Shown here piece by piece: positions 42,720 to 55,268 of a DNA stretch of 64,000 nucleotides. Below the pieces are notes generated by a model. It was given only the letters and a program-made list of their open reading frames with translations, had not been told where the DNA came from and did no database searches. The DNA comes from Arenicola marina (taxonomy: Eukaryota > Annelida > Polychaeta > Arenicolidae). The stretch is from positions 25,404,352-25,468,351 of the forward strand of contig OZ025257.1 in assembly GCA_964019135.1 (NCBI GenBank), read 5' to 3'. Each line of letters starts with the position of its first letter. The first letter of the stretch is position 1. A program made the position numbers and the translations under genes.

Positions 42720-45700
42720 ATGACTTCACCTGGAGCGACAATAGACAGGTATAAGTGGTATGGTATGAGTTCCACATTTGGTGGGGGTAGGGGTGTCGAA
42801 TATGAATTCGTTTTTCCACACGATCTCAAGCGAACAGTGAATTTTGTTTATCGCGGGCCACATAATGGCACAAAACCATCTTTTGGACATCTTAACATGG
42901 GGCCTATTTATAAACTATTTGCTTCTTTCTTCATGTGTCCAAAGTGCAGCTGTTGAAGACAAGACATTTCTGAGTAAACGGTACTCTCTCTGCCATTATT
43001 TTTACTCAGCTGAACGTCTTTTTCAGCTTACATATTAGAGCGATGACTATTTCTTCTCAATCGTTCATGGTTTAACGCAAACTGGATGCATATTGATCTA
43101 TTGGTTGGATATTCACCAACAAAAGGTTTACTTAATCCGCCTGGTGCAAAAATTGTAGAGGTAGTATAGCATTGATGCATCACGCTTTTTGCCCGTGACT
43201 TTGCTGATGTGACCATGAGGGGAGCTAAGGTCCTGCCTGTAGATTACACGTGTGACGTCATGCGCGTCGTGTGCGTCCTCAAGGTGCCGCCAGTGGGGAA
43301 GGGTGCGGACCTGCGCTTGGCGGAGTGAGACTGTGTGATGGCTGGCTATGGAAGCACAGCTGGCGACAATCCACGGAGCTGTGCTCTCACAGCCCCAGGT
43401 GTAGCTGTAGGAGAGAGGGTTCTCTTCCACCAGTAGTATATCATTTATTCATGTTTGATGCCGAAACAGCACCACCCTCGTAAAGACATCCGATAGTACT
43501 TGATATGCCATAAAAATGTTTGACTAAATATTTATAAGTAAATTTATCCATGCCTGGCTGTGGTGTGTTGTCACTTATTGTCTTGTGAGGAGTGATCGCC
43601 CAACGCTTACTACGACATATGCAGTGGTCTAATACATTATTTGGCAAGATATTAAAACACGTGAACACCCCCTTGATTTTACTGTTATGCTATTTGCGTC
43701 AACGCCTGTGGTATTTTAATAGTCTTGAAGACATCATGCTACAATCTGTTTACTTTCACTTTTTACTAGAATAAGCGGTATCTGTAAGGCCATAATTTCA
43801 GCCTGTAAGCCGAAGTCGTGCGGTATGATATAACCATCGCTGATGAGAAAGGAAGAACACGGAATTTAACCATGGCTTTATCATTAAGGGATGAAGCAAG
43901 TACAAACCCAGGATCCATCGGCTGAGAGTATAAGTTAATAGGAAGACATGCCTTGACGTCAAAAAGAGAGAGTCTCGATACTTAATACTTGCATACATTT
44001 CCTGGATCCGCATGAATCAATGTCAAGGTCGTGCATCGCCCAAAGACTTCCATATTACAGACCCTTCTCCGTAGCCAGGTCGCGCAACCTCACGTTTTGC
44101 CATTTCACGCTTGCCTGCCTCCTCATCTCTCTGGTTTATAGCTCGTCCTTGGTCTCGCTAAGACTCCAGACTACCATGGACAGGCTGCAGAACCTGATGT
44201 CTGATCACTGTTTATCATGCCCCCAGCGAATGCATAAATTTAATGCAATTGTTTTTCATCATAATAATACTGAATTTATAGCGATCAGAATTGTAATTAA
44301 ATAGAATAAAATGTGTAACAATGACATTGATAACAATAACATTTATGAGAAATATAGACAAATTATAGACAACAAGCAGAAAGACGTCGGCGTCTTGCTA
44401 TGGCGCAAAATCAGAGGCCGTTACTAGACATAACATGGCTTAGAATTAGGAGATAGTTTCATACTGGGGATCATGGGCTGCTTATGTACACATCACAGCT
44501 TCGAAGGCGGTACATCTGCCGATAGCGTCACAACAATGGGACATAATTAAGTTCCAATATGGCCACCATCTAACTTTCCCCACCAATCGCCGTCACCCCT
44601 AGTGACCAAGATGTTGATTTCACCGCGTAGGGAAGAGAAACTTGAGGGGAGGGGACGCTTGGCAACCGAATCGGCCAATTGAGAAACCGAAAAGTGGCAT
44701 GGCCGCCCACTTCCGGTGCAGCGTGAATAGCCAAATCAGTAGTTTCATCTGAGCGGGATTGACGGGGGGGGGGGGCGCTGCGGAGATGGGGGTTCGGGGT
44801 TGTCGAGCAGTGGTGCCGGTTGAAAGTGGAAGCGGGGGTCAGGGGACCGAAAGAAGGTTGCCGTTGAAAGACATTTTCGACATCGGGGAACGGGGCTTCG
44901 GCATGAGGCAATGGGGTCACCGGCGGATACGAGGTTTTCTTTCGAAATCTGGGTGTCGGTGGTAGGTGAGCCGATACATTGGAAAGTGCACAGCTGGAAG
45001 CCCAATAGCCAGTACCTGGCACATACAAAGGTACGTCACACAACAAGCTCCTACAATCATTTGGCGTAGAGCCACTCGCCATCAGACATAAATACCACTT
45101 AAGCTTATGTGCTATATACCATGTGCAAAATGGTTACGGGTCTTACTCCGATGCAGGTATTTTTGTAGATTAGTTCCCCAGTATATTCGTTGCGTCATTC
45201 TAGCGATATAAGAATCTTACACGCGAGAAAAATATTAGCCAAATTTCTTTGTTTGGGACACATAGGGTGGTGCTATGTTTTAAACTGGCAAAAAAACTGG
45301 CAGTAAATATCGCTATTCAAAACACTATATATAAGAACTGCTTTATTTATTCTAGCACTAACTTGTAAGCATAACAATCCTAAGGTAAATTCATCACACG
45401 AGACTCAGTTTAGCCATTTGGATTTATTACCACTTCTGCCTGTAATGAATATAACGAGGGCGGTATAACCCTTTTGAATCGGGATTTCCCAAGCAATATC
45501 GAATCTCCAAGATTAGGACATTTTAAAGCTAGGCGCGAAAAAAACTGCCTTATGGTGATATCGCGAATATTGAGGAATTCACATACTGTTATAACGGATC
45601 GCAGTAAATAGGCAAAGGGTCTTCGTGGTGAACCTGTAATTGTACGGCTAGCGATCCCCCAAAATTGCTGCTAATCTACTGCCGATCGTGAATCTTCAAG

Positions 45701-47500
45701 AATTCCTAATTGCCGATCGCGGAGATCGGAAAAGGTGTTCCCTCCCCTATAACGGGAAGCCTAATGACAAGGGATACGACTAACCTCGTGCAGATCTATC
45801 GCTTTTAACGTCGTATGGCATCAATATACATTCGAAATCTATCATTGAATGGAACTGTTTTAGTAAATTCTTTCTATTGTCAGTCTCGATCTCCAACCAA
45901 AATATGTTAATAATTGTCATGGAGATTTAACTAGTCGACCGAGTTTACAGTATCTGCACTTTATTTGTTATCAATTCATTGTCACCAACTATCGTTCTCT
46001 GCTGCATGTTTATTTTGAATGTTTAATTTAGCATTCATATGTGTAATCGCTATTGCAATCCAGCAATAAATGATATTTGAACGAAGACAATTCGGTACAC
46101 TTCTGCTTTGTGACTATTTAGTTGGTATAAGACTACGACGTTGCCTAACGATCTCTCAATCGCCGTTTCTGCAGGTCAATTAGTTGAGAGGCGGCCCTCG
46201 GGGGGTCCTGCTCATGCATACCGCTTTATCACGTAATGGTTCGACGGCACCCCGGCAGCCAGCCCCAGGGATCGGCAGCTGCACACCGCATAACAACGAT
46301 ACGGGCCGGCTCATGTGCTAGAGGCTCAGCTCGTCAAATACCGCCATTGAAAGAAATATTTCGGAATAGAAAATTCGGGCATCAAGATGGTGGGGTGCAT
46401 GGGTGCGAACTCATCTCGCATTTGAAATAAGCAATTATTCTGTAAATGCTGGAGTTCTCCCACCCTCTCTTTCGAAATCAAGACGTGGGTAGGGGTGCAG
46501 ATAGCGTTCTGTCGCATTGGGACCGAGAGGAACCATACATTTACCCACCCTCATTTTCCAAAGAGTCTCCTTGATCCCTGAGATCACTTTTATATGTAGG
46601 ATGAAGACGTCAGAATTCAAGCCATCCTGACCGCACAAACGTTCCCACAATGCACAGGTCCCTCCAGTGACACCCCTATCACAACTCATGTTTATACCCC
46701 TCCGGCGACACAAACCACCACAGCTGACGTGACATCGCCTTTGTCCCACTGGACACGCGATATAATAAACTATTCATCATGTTATCGTCGGTGAAGTGAT
46801 CCTTGCAGTTAGGTTCGTTGCCTCGGGTTCCATTAGCTCCATGGTTGCCGTCATAACTCGGCCTTTCCCGTCACAGCCCCAGGTGATGCAATCACACAGG
46901 AACGTGAAAGCTTTCTGCCGCATCATCATTGGTAGCGTGGCCAAAACGGCTGCTTGGTGCCTAACATCATTTATCATGCCATGTCCTGCGCGCCCCTCTC
47001 TGCGGTAACCTTGGAATACAAGTGACTCAATACCAATTTTGGACGCCTTCCTCGGGGTATCTCCTTGCTCAGCCTGCTAATAGTTAGCGCCCTTGGGTCC
47101 CTGGGGCCAGTGAGTAACAGTGAAGCCCACTCTCCCAAATGTTATGGTAATGATTCTGTTGCAGGTTCGGCTATAAGCGGGCCAACCCCACTGAGCAAAC
47201 CGTGATACCCCATCTAGTCCCTTGTGGAATCCGTGCTCCAACACCCCAAACCCGCCTTCGTCGATAGTTCTAGCCACCCCGCCCCCCCCCCGCCCACTCA
47301 CCTCCGCCCACCCTCTCCACCCCACACACCCCGAGTAGCCAACTTGCTGGGTGCTCCCATAGTCTTCTAGAATATGGCAGATATATCTCTAACATTTCTG
47401 TATGAGATTTCGATGTGAACTGTTGAAATAAAAAGTAGATATCGAGAGGGTTATCATTCCCTTCAAACGTTAAGCATTCGCGTCGAGTTGCTGGGTTAAA
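42720..47500. other. Long stretch without supported genes
   Basis: 43255-43345 matches, in inverted orientation, a block in copies A and B (near 11040 and 33050), showing that this block is a dispersed repeat. A 170-codon proline/serine-rich minus-strand frame (44570-45082) has no recognised domain. Poly-G and poly-C tracts occur near 44763 and 47280. No RNA genes identified. Confidence 0.4.
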
Positions 47501-47507
47501 GGGGGAA

Positions 47508-47745
47508 GCCTCGATAGCTCAATTGGTTAGAGCGCTTGCCTGCGGCGACCTCATACAACTGAGAGCCTAACGGCACGGTGGCCGGTGGTTGTTCGCGCGT
47601 GCCATAGTCATGTCTGTGTTATCGAAGGATAAACATACCATGTCTTATTCGAAAAGAGTACGGGGTTACCCCAGGACATACCTCGACTCTACCATACTCT
47701 CTCCCCATTTAGTGACCAGGCAGGTTGAAGCAACGCTAACCAAAA
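47508..47745 (+). mobile_element. tRNA-headed SINE, diverged
   Basis: Head with A box TAGCTCAATTGGTTAGAGC (47515-47533), followed by a degraded B-box region (GGTGGTTGTTCGCGC) and the shared body ('catgtctgtgtt', 'aggataaacataccatgtct', 'ggttaccccaggac'). Same family as 33265-33522. The intact A box and decayed B box suggest an old copy. Confidence 0.78.
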
Positions 47746-47749
47746 CACT

Positions 47750-50690
47750 GGGTTGATGAGAACGTGAACGCTTCAGAATCGAAATTCGATACATTAAAGT
47801 CAAAGTCATAAATGCCGTAGACACACGTTTCGGCCTATATTTTCCGCGATTGTGCTGCGATCGCTCTACAAATCACTGACATGAGAAAGCAACACTAGAC
47901 CATTTTAATGATACCAAACTTACGTTTGTACTGCGATGTTATCCTTTTTTATGACACAAAAAATATTTCTCCATGCTGACACTCCATGTGTCTACGGTAT
48001 TTATGACTTTGACTTTAGTTTCGTTACAAAGATGTGGATTTTTAAATAACGGGATTTGCACCGCAGAATGAATTCACACTCGAACTTGAACACCATAAGG
48101 GAAGAGTGTGCGACGGAACTTATATGGTTTCATTTACCGACTCTTGTAGTAGCTTGTTGCAGCTGGAATATTGTCAGTGGTCGAACGACTGATCGCAATA
48201 CCAATAGATGAGTGATATGGCGCATATGAGAGACAGGAGACACATGCTTATTATGAATATCTACATGGTATCGCGAATTCATGTGTCATTAATAAAAACG
48301 AAGAGACAAAGAAAGGGAGCACGGCATAGGCCGTATTCGATTATGCGATCGGAGTACTCGGGGCTTGAGTGCAAGTAAATCGAACACCTCGTGTTGTGAT
48401 CCTATTGAGGCGATTCAACACTCGCCTCGTACGCCCCACTTTCCTGGGTGCATGCAAGAGTAAGATGGCTGACAAGTGAAACAAAGAGAAGGCAACAGCG
48501 GCCATACTGACGCTTTAACACGATCGCGCATTCAGTAACAACGCGTAACGGTTTAGTAACAACGCGATAACAACTGACGCATGCGTATTTCAAATTATCG
48601 GATCATTAGTGTTGCCATAATCGAATACGACCGTATGGTCCAGGGAAGAAGCGTTGCTTCGTTTAAAGGAGGCCTTCGGTCCAGAAAATACGAGGGCGTT
48701 TACATAGGTTATTCCATAAACAACGTTGTGACCACCCGTTTTCAATATGACTAAAGCGCACGTGAAACCTCTACCACCTACTATGCAACAGAACGCTCCC
48801 AAAATAGCAGCCTCTCTGGCTCGGCTGAGCCAACATGGTGTTGACCTAGATTCTGCGCTCTCAGCCAGTGGGAGAGCGTCACACAATGGGGGCTTAGGCC
48901 GCAGCGCGGGAGTTGTAAACACTGTATAAACATGCTGGGAAGTGATGGCGGTGTCCCGGAATATTGTATCGTATGCCTATGAATCGAGGTTATTAGACTC
49001 GGAACCAAATCAGCCTGCTTCCTAAGAAGCCTCTGATCCAGAAGATACATTGGCCGGATAAAGTGAAAGCACGACACCTGACAGTCGCCTTGGAGGGCGG
49101 GATTGGTGCTCGTGTGGTCAGTGTCTGGCTTTACCAGGCCTGCCTCTAAGCAGCATGTGTGCCGTAAAACCGGCAGTCAGGGATGTGAGACAGGTCTGGT
49201 AATGAATGTCTGGCCACGATGCAACATGCAAGCATAGAGGGGGGAGGGAGGGGGCATCTAAAAATAAGCTGCCAGTAAAATATTCTTTCCCGGTTAGATA
49301 AGTGCTCAGTATTACAGTAGATCTCGGTGCCAAACAGATGAGATCCCTGAGCCCCCATCGAAGATCCCTGAGCCCCCATCGAACACTCGCAGAGTGTCTG
49401 AGAGTGAGACCAGTGAGCGGGTGAGTGCGGCGGGTGGGGGGGGTCAGGAATAAGGGAATTCGGGCATTCATGTGACACATAAATATGTGATCCGTCTCAA
49501 ATGTTAGCCCCCCCCCCCCCCTCCTCCCTCCTCAAATTTTGGTTACCTGGCAGCCTCTGCAATCCCTCTAACCCTAGATGTTCAAGCTGTTGAGGTACAG
49601 GATAACTAGGTACCGTATCCTATTGACCGAAGGTGCCATTATGCAACCCCCCCCCCCCTCTCCTCCCCCGAAAGAGAAAGAAAGAAGGGGATTGGATCGA
49701 CCCCTAGTCTAGGATAGGTCATAAATAAGATTTCATAGCCCGGCCAATGCCCTTTAGGCATACAATTTTGAGATAGTTTCATTTAAAATGATGTCTTTTT
49801 ATATGGATGGTAACACACCTTATTTCCCGATGTGGCCCTTCATACAAAGATATTTATTCAACTCATAGGAATATCTATTCATGCGACCGGCCAGTTTGCT
49901 TTACATTTAGATTTTGTTGCAATAGTAACTGTAATTTGCAGTTAATCCTGGTTCATGCATTAAGAAATGAAACATGTAAACGTTTAATCACTTGAATAAA
50001 ATAATAAACTAACATTATCATATGTCAGGTCACATATGCTTTCAACTTATTACTTTCTCGTACGGATGTGGCGCCAGTTTATATTTAAGACAAGCTGAGA
50101 TAAAATTGTATTGAACGTCGGTACAAACGGTTGACAGGGTAAGCTTAGCACTTGCGCGCTATTAACTGACCATGTATGAAATGGTTACTATTTCGCTTCA
50201 ACCACCAAACATTGTTCCTCAAAGTAATCTGACATATACGAGCTCATGGCGCTAGTTCGTGTAGGCCTACCGACTGCACTTTTCTGCATCCAAATTTGCA
50301 AGCGATCCGGTTGGTTCCAGGGCTGCTAAAAATGTACCAGTATTTGCTTTCTCGGCTATCCTATAATTCGGTGCACAACAGGTTGACATTTTGATACCTT
50401 AGATCCCACAGCAAGACACTAACAAGCCAAAATAACGAACCGCGCAGGAGCCATTCAGCGCTAAAGCCCTGCCACCTGACTGGCAAGCTCGACTAAAGCC
50501 AGACTTGACAAGCCCCCGTGTCGTCACGGCCAGGGGTCAAGGTCGGTCAGAGCGGGATGCGGGTCCAGGAAGACGCCTGGCTCACATCGCGCGCGGCCGG
50601 ATTATTTTTAGCACATGGCGGCAACCTGTGGCCTGCGCGTCATTTTAATGGCCCAGACCCACTGCGTTGTGTTTATACTTCATGGTTATA
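47750..50690. other. Stretch without supported genes
   Basis: Contains an inverted repeat pair (48332-48345, 48616-48629), a 21-bp doublet (about 49340-49381, agatccctgagcccccatcga twice) and poly-C tracts near 49507 and 49646. A 110-codon minus-strand frame (48590-48922) falls next to the inverted repeat and matches no family I know. Confidence 0.4.
48332..48629. repeat. Short inverted-repeat pair, MITE-like
   Basis: CGTATTCGATTATG at 48332-48345 and its perfect reverse complement at 48616-48629 bound a 298-bp block. No clear target duplication was found. Confidence 0.35.
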
Positions 50691-50699
50691 CATTATTTC

Positions 50700-50821
50700 G
50701 ATGGGTGTATTCTGAACCGAAGCTCTCCTTTAAGTAGGGCGCTAAATAACCTTGCCGTATCGCCACACTGTGAAGGTTTAAGATTGAGAGGAGCCATGGC
50801 TCCGGGCATAAACCCCTACTC
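50700..50821 (-). mobile_element. Second SINE-like repeat, body part (split by the LINE)
   Basis: This is the distal half of a repeat whose tRNA-like head is at 55933-56078; removing the LINE and one copy of its target duplication joins them. It includes the palindrome GGAGCCATGGCTCC (50791-50804). The far boundary is uncertain. Confidence 0.4.
50808..50821. repeat. LINE target site duplication, left
   Basis: ATAAACCCCTACTC, identical to 55919-55932. A 14-bp perfect duplication is typical of target-primed reverse transcription. Confidence 0.88.
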
Positions 50822-51061
50822 ACGTGATTGTTAGCAGGCAGGCAACGCTCTGTTAATGCTCTCAATTTGACGAAGGTTGTCACTAGATATCTTTTGGATA
50901 ACTACACCAGTTTGGTATCATAAGAAAGCTTGCGACTTTGTGATCAAGAAGCACCGGATATTTTGGTAAACCTCATAGGGCTTTTTGTGTTATTTGGTTT
51001 TTTTTGGCACAAACTCTTGTTTCCTATGCACAGCAGTTTTTTCGCTTCACTGCACATCACC

Positions 51062-52488
51062 ATGGATTCACTGGAGTGGAACGGGGAACATAGCGTGTAC
51101 CATATTTTCTTCAAGGATATTGACTACACTTCGGCAGCCAAGCTCGACGACCAGCGAGAGCCACTGAGCACCTATTCTGTGTGTGAAAGTATCAGGAAGG
51201 CGATTGGCACTGGCAAGATCATAGGTGCCCAGACACCAGATCCATCCATGAAGGGTTGCTGGCGTCTGTACGTGAAAAACAAAGCAGCTCGTGCTGAACT
51301 GCTCGTACGGAGAGAGCTGCGGCTGGGCACCATCACCGTGCCGCTTTATGACGCTAATCCCTACGTTACAAAACAGAATACGCCTGAGGAACTCAGAGAG
51401 AAAATTACCATAAACTTCCTTCCAATGTCAGTCGAAGGTGACGAAATCAAGAAGTATCTTGAGGAAAAACAAGTGAAACTGAAAACTGACGTTAAATACA
51501 GCCAAGCAAGAGACCCAAATGGCCAATTAACTGAGTACATAACCGGCGATCGATATTGCTATGCGGAGGCACCCGTCCACCCCTTACTGCCACGGGTGGC
51601 CTGGGTGGCAGGACTGCGCTGCAAATTCTTTCATGATGGCCAGTATAACAACCGCTGCAAAGCATGTGATGGAGTGGAACATAAGGCCGGACATGCAGAT
51701 TGTCCCGCTAAGAACTCAGAAGAAAACGTCACCGCTTTCCAGGGGCATCTTATGGTGCTGTCAAACATGCACAACTGCGATCTCAGTGCGTATGGGCACA
51801 CCTTTGACAGCGTTGAAAGAGCATTTCAGTGGCGTAAGGCGGTACTCAACAACAACCCGGATATCGCGAAACTGAGCAGTGGCAGCAGCAGCGTGAAGCG
51901 GAAATGCTTCATCTCATCAGCCTTAACGTTCAGCAGAGCGAAGCCTTCAAGAAAACGCTTCTGGATACGAAGACACTCATGGCGGAGGCAACTAGAGACA
52001 ATTTCTGGGCCTCAGGCCTGAATCCGGACCATACCAAGTCTACCAAAGTGTCCTTCTGGCCTAGGCAAAATCTGCTAGGAAATATCCTTATGCAGACAAG
52101 GGATGAGTTGCGAAGTGTCATCCGCGAGCCCACTGAAGGCAGCCAGGAACAACCTCAGGATGAGACATCTTCTGATAATATCAGCGCGTCTCAGGGTGTT
52201 GCTGAAGCTGCTGAAACCCGCCAAAGTGACTCCGAAGAATGCCATGACAGAAGAGGTTGCGGCGAAAATCGTCAACCTCCAAATTGCGCTCATCGGAGGG
52301 CAGCCACAAGCTCCGGCCAGCGGGGTCAGAAGACTACGAAGTCAGGAGAAGACATCACACGTTTCCTCCGCAGCGAAAGAAACCGGTCAACCACGCCAAA
52401 ACGGAAGCCAACCAGCTCTCCAGGAACTGACACAGAACAACGTAAAAACCCGAGAAAGGATGGCGCGGACAATGGACACATCAGTTAG
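51062..52488 (+). pseudogene. LINE ORF1: RNA-binding protein with zinc knuckle and NADAR-like domain (frameshifted)
   Basis: The start chosen is the ATG at 51062 (CACCATGG); the frame is open further upstream from a TTG. Residues 60-165 look like the RRM-type region of Tx1-like ORF1 proteins. A C-x2-C-x8-H-x2-C knuckle lies at about 199-214. From residue 230 a NADAR-like domain begins (LSNMHNCDL, then SVERAFQWRKA). Near 51870 the coding frame moves from frame 2 to frame 1, with perhaps 20-25 residues lost, and the domain resumes (EAFKKTLLDT, AEATRDNFW, QNLLGNILM). The frame-1 tail to 52488 is basic and disordered and ends in a normal stop. Function in the element is unknown; ADP-ribose chemistry is inferred from the family. 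Confidence 0.75.
51749..52116 (+). other. NADAR-like domain in two frames
   Basis: NADAR (YbiA/DUF1768) proteins cleave N-glycosidic bonds of ADP-ribose-type substrates, and some remove ADP-ribose from guanine in DNA. The visible signature comprises the LSN start, the S-V-E-x-A-F-Q-x-x-K-A helix, the L-L-D-T...E-A-T-x-D-x-F-W block and the W-P-x-Q-N-L-L-G-x-x-L-M end. In this copy the Gly usually found before Q-N is Arg, and the W-G-x-G turn is W-A-S-G. A frame change near 51870 splits the domain. The signature was recognised by eye. Confidence 0.75.
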
Positions 52489-52670
52489 CACGATATAGTG
52501 GGCGACCGCTGTTACCCCAAAGCTGAAATGGAAAATTTTACCCCGGACTTTCGAAAACGGTTTGAGAAGGTAAAAATTTGAAACAGCTATCTACATGTCA
52601 AAGTTGGATACTATATATAAACAAATCGGAATATATGTGTCGATAAAGCAACATAGCTATATTACTGCTT

Positions 52671-53453
52671 ATGAAGCGAGTATTTTACTGGCTAATATAT
52701 ATTTATATGAAACTAAGCGTTCTTACCTTAAACTGCCGAGGGCTTAGAAACAGCTGTAAACGACGCACAATATTCAGTTTCTTACAAGATAAGCGCATTG
52801 ATATCGCTTTCCTGCAGGAAACCCATGTTACATGCGAGTACGAAACAATATTTAAGAGAGAATGGGAAGGCATATCTCTACATAATTTCTCATCGTCCGC
52901 ATATAGTGAAGGTGTAACCATTCTGTTTCGCAAAGACATTAAAGTAGATATTGTTAATGCACATAGAGATGATAATGGCAGAAAACTATTAATTAACGCG
53001 AGGATAGATGATGAGGAATTGTGCCTGGTTTGCGTCTATGCACCAGACAAACATAGAACGGAATTCTTAAAACGACTGTCAACCTGGGTCACGTATTATG
53101 CCTGTAATCAAAATAAGATAATTATGGGGGGCGATTTTAACAGTGTATTTGAGAAAAGGGACAGGTCATCAGGTTTGCTGGACTATACAAGTACTTTCAT
53201 GGATAAATTTGTAAAGAACATGAATATTGTAGACTCCTGGCGGTCACAAAATCCGACAGAGATCGGGCATACATTTATTAGTCCTGCGAGAGATGGGTGC
53301 ATCAGCAGAATTGACTATGTCTTTATGTCATCAACGCTGCAAGAGAAGATAAAAGAAGCAACTGTTGTTACTGCACCTGTACCAGATCACATAGGGGTTT
53401 ATGTCTCCATGAGGGTGACCTCCAAAAAACGAGGAAAGGAGTATGGCAGCTGA
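52671..53453 (+). pseudogene. LINE ORF2, APE-type endonuclease domain
   Basis: Begins with K-L-S-V-L-T-L-N-C-R-G-L (Met at 52707 is the likelier start; 52671 is an earlier in-frame one). Conserved blocks of the exonuclease-endonuclease-phosphatase fold follow: LQETH, the GGDFNSV block, RIDYVF and a P-D-H close to the end. This nuclease nicks the target to prime reverse transcription. The domain itself is intact. A frameshift near 53435 stops it prematurely; the next part of ORF2 continues in another frame to 53737. Confidence 0.85.
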
Positions 53454-53788
53454 ATAATAGGCATCTTAAGGATGAGTCGTTTGTTGCGAATATTAAATCT
53501 GTAATAACGCAGACAACAAGCGAATACGAAGAGCTGGTTTCGAAGTACCTGCTGTGGGACCTAATCAAATTAAGGCGTAAAGAATTTCCTATCGGCTATA
53601 GCATCAATACGTGTAGAACCACTGTTTCGAAAACCCAACGTCTGGAGGCTGAAATAGCAAGGCTAGACTGCCGATTGGCTATAAAATATGATGATAATAC
53701 GTCTAATTTGAGAAGGGATCTGGAAAAACGAACTTGATGAAACATATTTGCTCAGAGCTAAAGGTGCACAAGTCCGAGCACGTGCCAA
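53436..53788 (+). pseudogene. LINE ORF2, endonuclease-RT linker (frameshifted)
   Basis: The ORF2 product resumes in frame 2 from about 53438 ('V-W-Q-L-N-N'), stops at 53735-53737, and resumes once more in frame 0 ('L-D-E-T-Y-L-L-R-A-K-G-A'). At about 53790 the typical 'R-A-R-A-K-W' block runs straight into sequence that should be some 200 residues further on, so RT motifs 0-2 and the finger region are deleted. Confidence 0.65.
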
Positions 53789-54465
53789 GTGGATAGAGTC
53801 ATTGAGCATGCGGAAAGACATAATACTTCAGGTTTTTTGTTATTTTTAGACTTTAAAAAAGCTTTTGACACGGTCCGGTGGAATCCAATGTTACAAATTC
53901 TCAAAGCCGTCAACTTTGGTGATGGTTTCATACGGTGGATAGAGACACTGTATAGCAACCCGACCATTCGGGTCAAAAACAACGGTTATCTCTCAGAGCC
54001 GTTCGTAATGCAAAGGGGAATTCGTCAAGGATGCCCTGTATCAGCACTTCTTTTTATCCTTGTAGTGGAGATACTCGGCATAACAATTAGGGAAAACGAC
54101 AAGATAAAAGGATACTTTGTAAGATTTAAGAAATCTCAGATGAGGATTAAGATCTCTCAATATGCAGATGACACAACCTTATTCTTGGAAAGTATAGAAG
54201 ATATGAGTATCGCCTTGGAAGAAATAAGTAGATGGTCTGGCATTGCTGGGCAGCCGTGCTGATTCTAGATAAAACAGTTGGCATGTTTCTAGGGGCTCAA
54301 AAGGAGCTAGAAGGTACTTTTCGTGGTATCAAATTTACCAAAGAACCAATAAAATTCTTGGGTATATATGTTGGCTACGACAGCGCGAGGTGTAATAGCT
54401 ATAATTGGTACATGAAATTGGATAAGATAGAATCACAAATAACACAATGGCAAAAAGGCATATGA
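53789..54465 (+). pseudogene. LINE ORF2, reverse transcriptase remnant
   Basis: Keeps the palm motifs: FLDFKKAFDTV (first catalytic Asp), RGIRQGCPVSALLF and QYADDTTLF (the Asp pair). A frameshift near 54250 moves the product to another frame (L-D-K-T-V-G-M-F-L...), then F-L-G-I-Y-V-G. The N-terminal RT motifs are missing through deletion. The active centre could be recognised but not functional. Confidence 0.85.
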
Positions 54466-55253
54466 CAATGTTTGGAAAAGTGTCTGTAATCAATGTTGCA
54501 CAAAACTGTGTGATGTCCTCCGACTTCGCTCACAAATTAAACAAGATACTATATGGTTTCATTTGGGGTGCCAAAGATAGAATCAAACGAAATGTCCTGA
54601 TAAACAGCATAAAAGAAGGCGGGATTGGAATGGTGGACGTAGAGTCTCATTATCGTGCAATTAGATTGTCATGGGTGAAACGTCTCTTTCATCCGGGTAA
54701 TGAAACATGGAAGTTAATAGGAACACACTATTTGGAATTCTTTGGCAATAAATTTGCATGCATGTTATTCAAGGGTATCAATGCCAAAAAATTGCCACAG
54801 ATCGACGACCTACCAGCATTTTATCAAGAATTGTATGTATTTTATGGTATGGTGAACGAGTTTAAAGGTAAAGAATGTGTGCGAGATATTACAGAGGAAT
54901 GTATATGGGGTAACACAGGTGTACAAATAAATAGAGGTAAGCGTCTCAACTGCATCTTTTTCAGGTCATTCACCGAAAGTGGTATATGGTTCGTAAAAGA
55001 TTTGCTAATAGGCAATTGCCAAATAAGTGAAGATTTCATTTTACAAAAGGTCAAGCGCAAAGTGAATATTGTATCCGAGATATATATATTGAAAAATGCT
55101 CTCAAACATCATGTTATAGGTGATCTTCAAAACGTACCATGTAATGATGGTGATAATTTAAATGTGTTTACTAGTGATGAAAACACTTTCTTAACTACCA
55201 AACAACTATATGGACTATTTACACGGATGAAGGCCACTAGGTCGAAGGTTTAG
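54447..55253 (+). pseudogene. LINE ORF2, thumb and connection region
   Basis: Resumes after another frameshift near 54460 with the post-RT region, including N-K-I-L-Y-G-F-I-W-G and the G-G-I-G-M-V-D block typical of L1/Tx1-like ORF2. A short deletion is likely near 54510, where two conserved blocks lie closer than usual. It ends at a TAG (55251-55253); the same protein continues after a few codons in another frame. Confidence 0.78.
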
Positions 55254-55268
55254 AAAAAGCTTATAAAG

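Noticed and set aside
44570..45082. 170-codon minus-strand frame
   Set aside because: Low-complexity Pro/Ser/Thr composition crossing a poly-G tract, and no recognisable domain.
47508..47580. Possible tRNA gene
   Set aside because: The A box is good but there is no cloverleaf and the sequence continues into the SINE body shared with two other copies.
52103..52498. Frame-2 ORF over the LINE ORF1 tail
   Set aside because: The frame-1 reading continues the NADAR-like domain and ends in a typical basic tail, so frame 2 is taken as the shadow.
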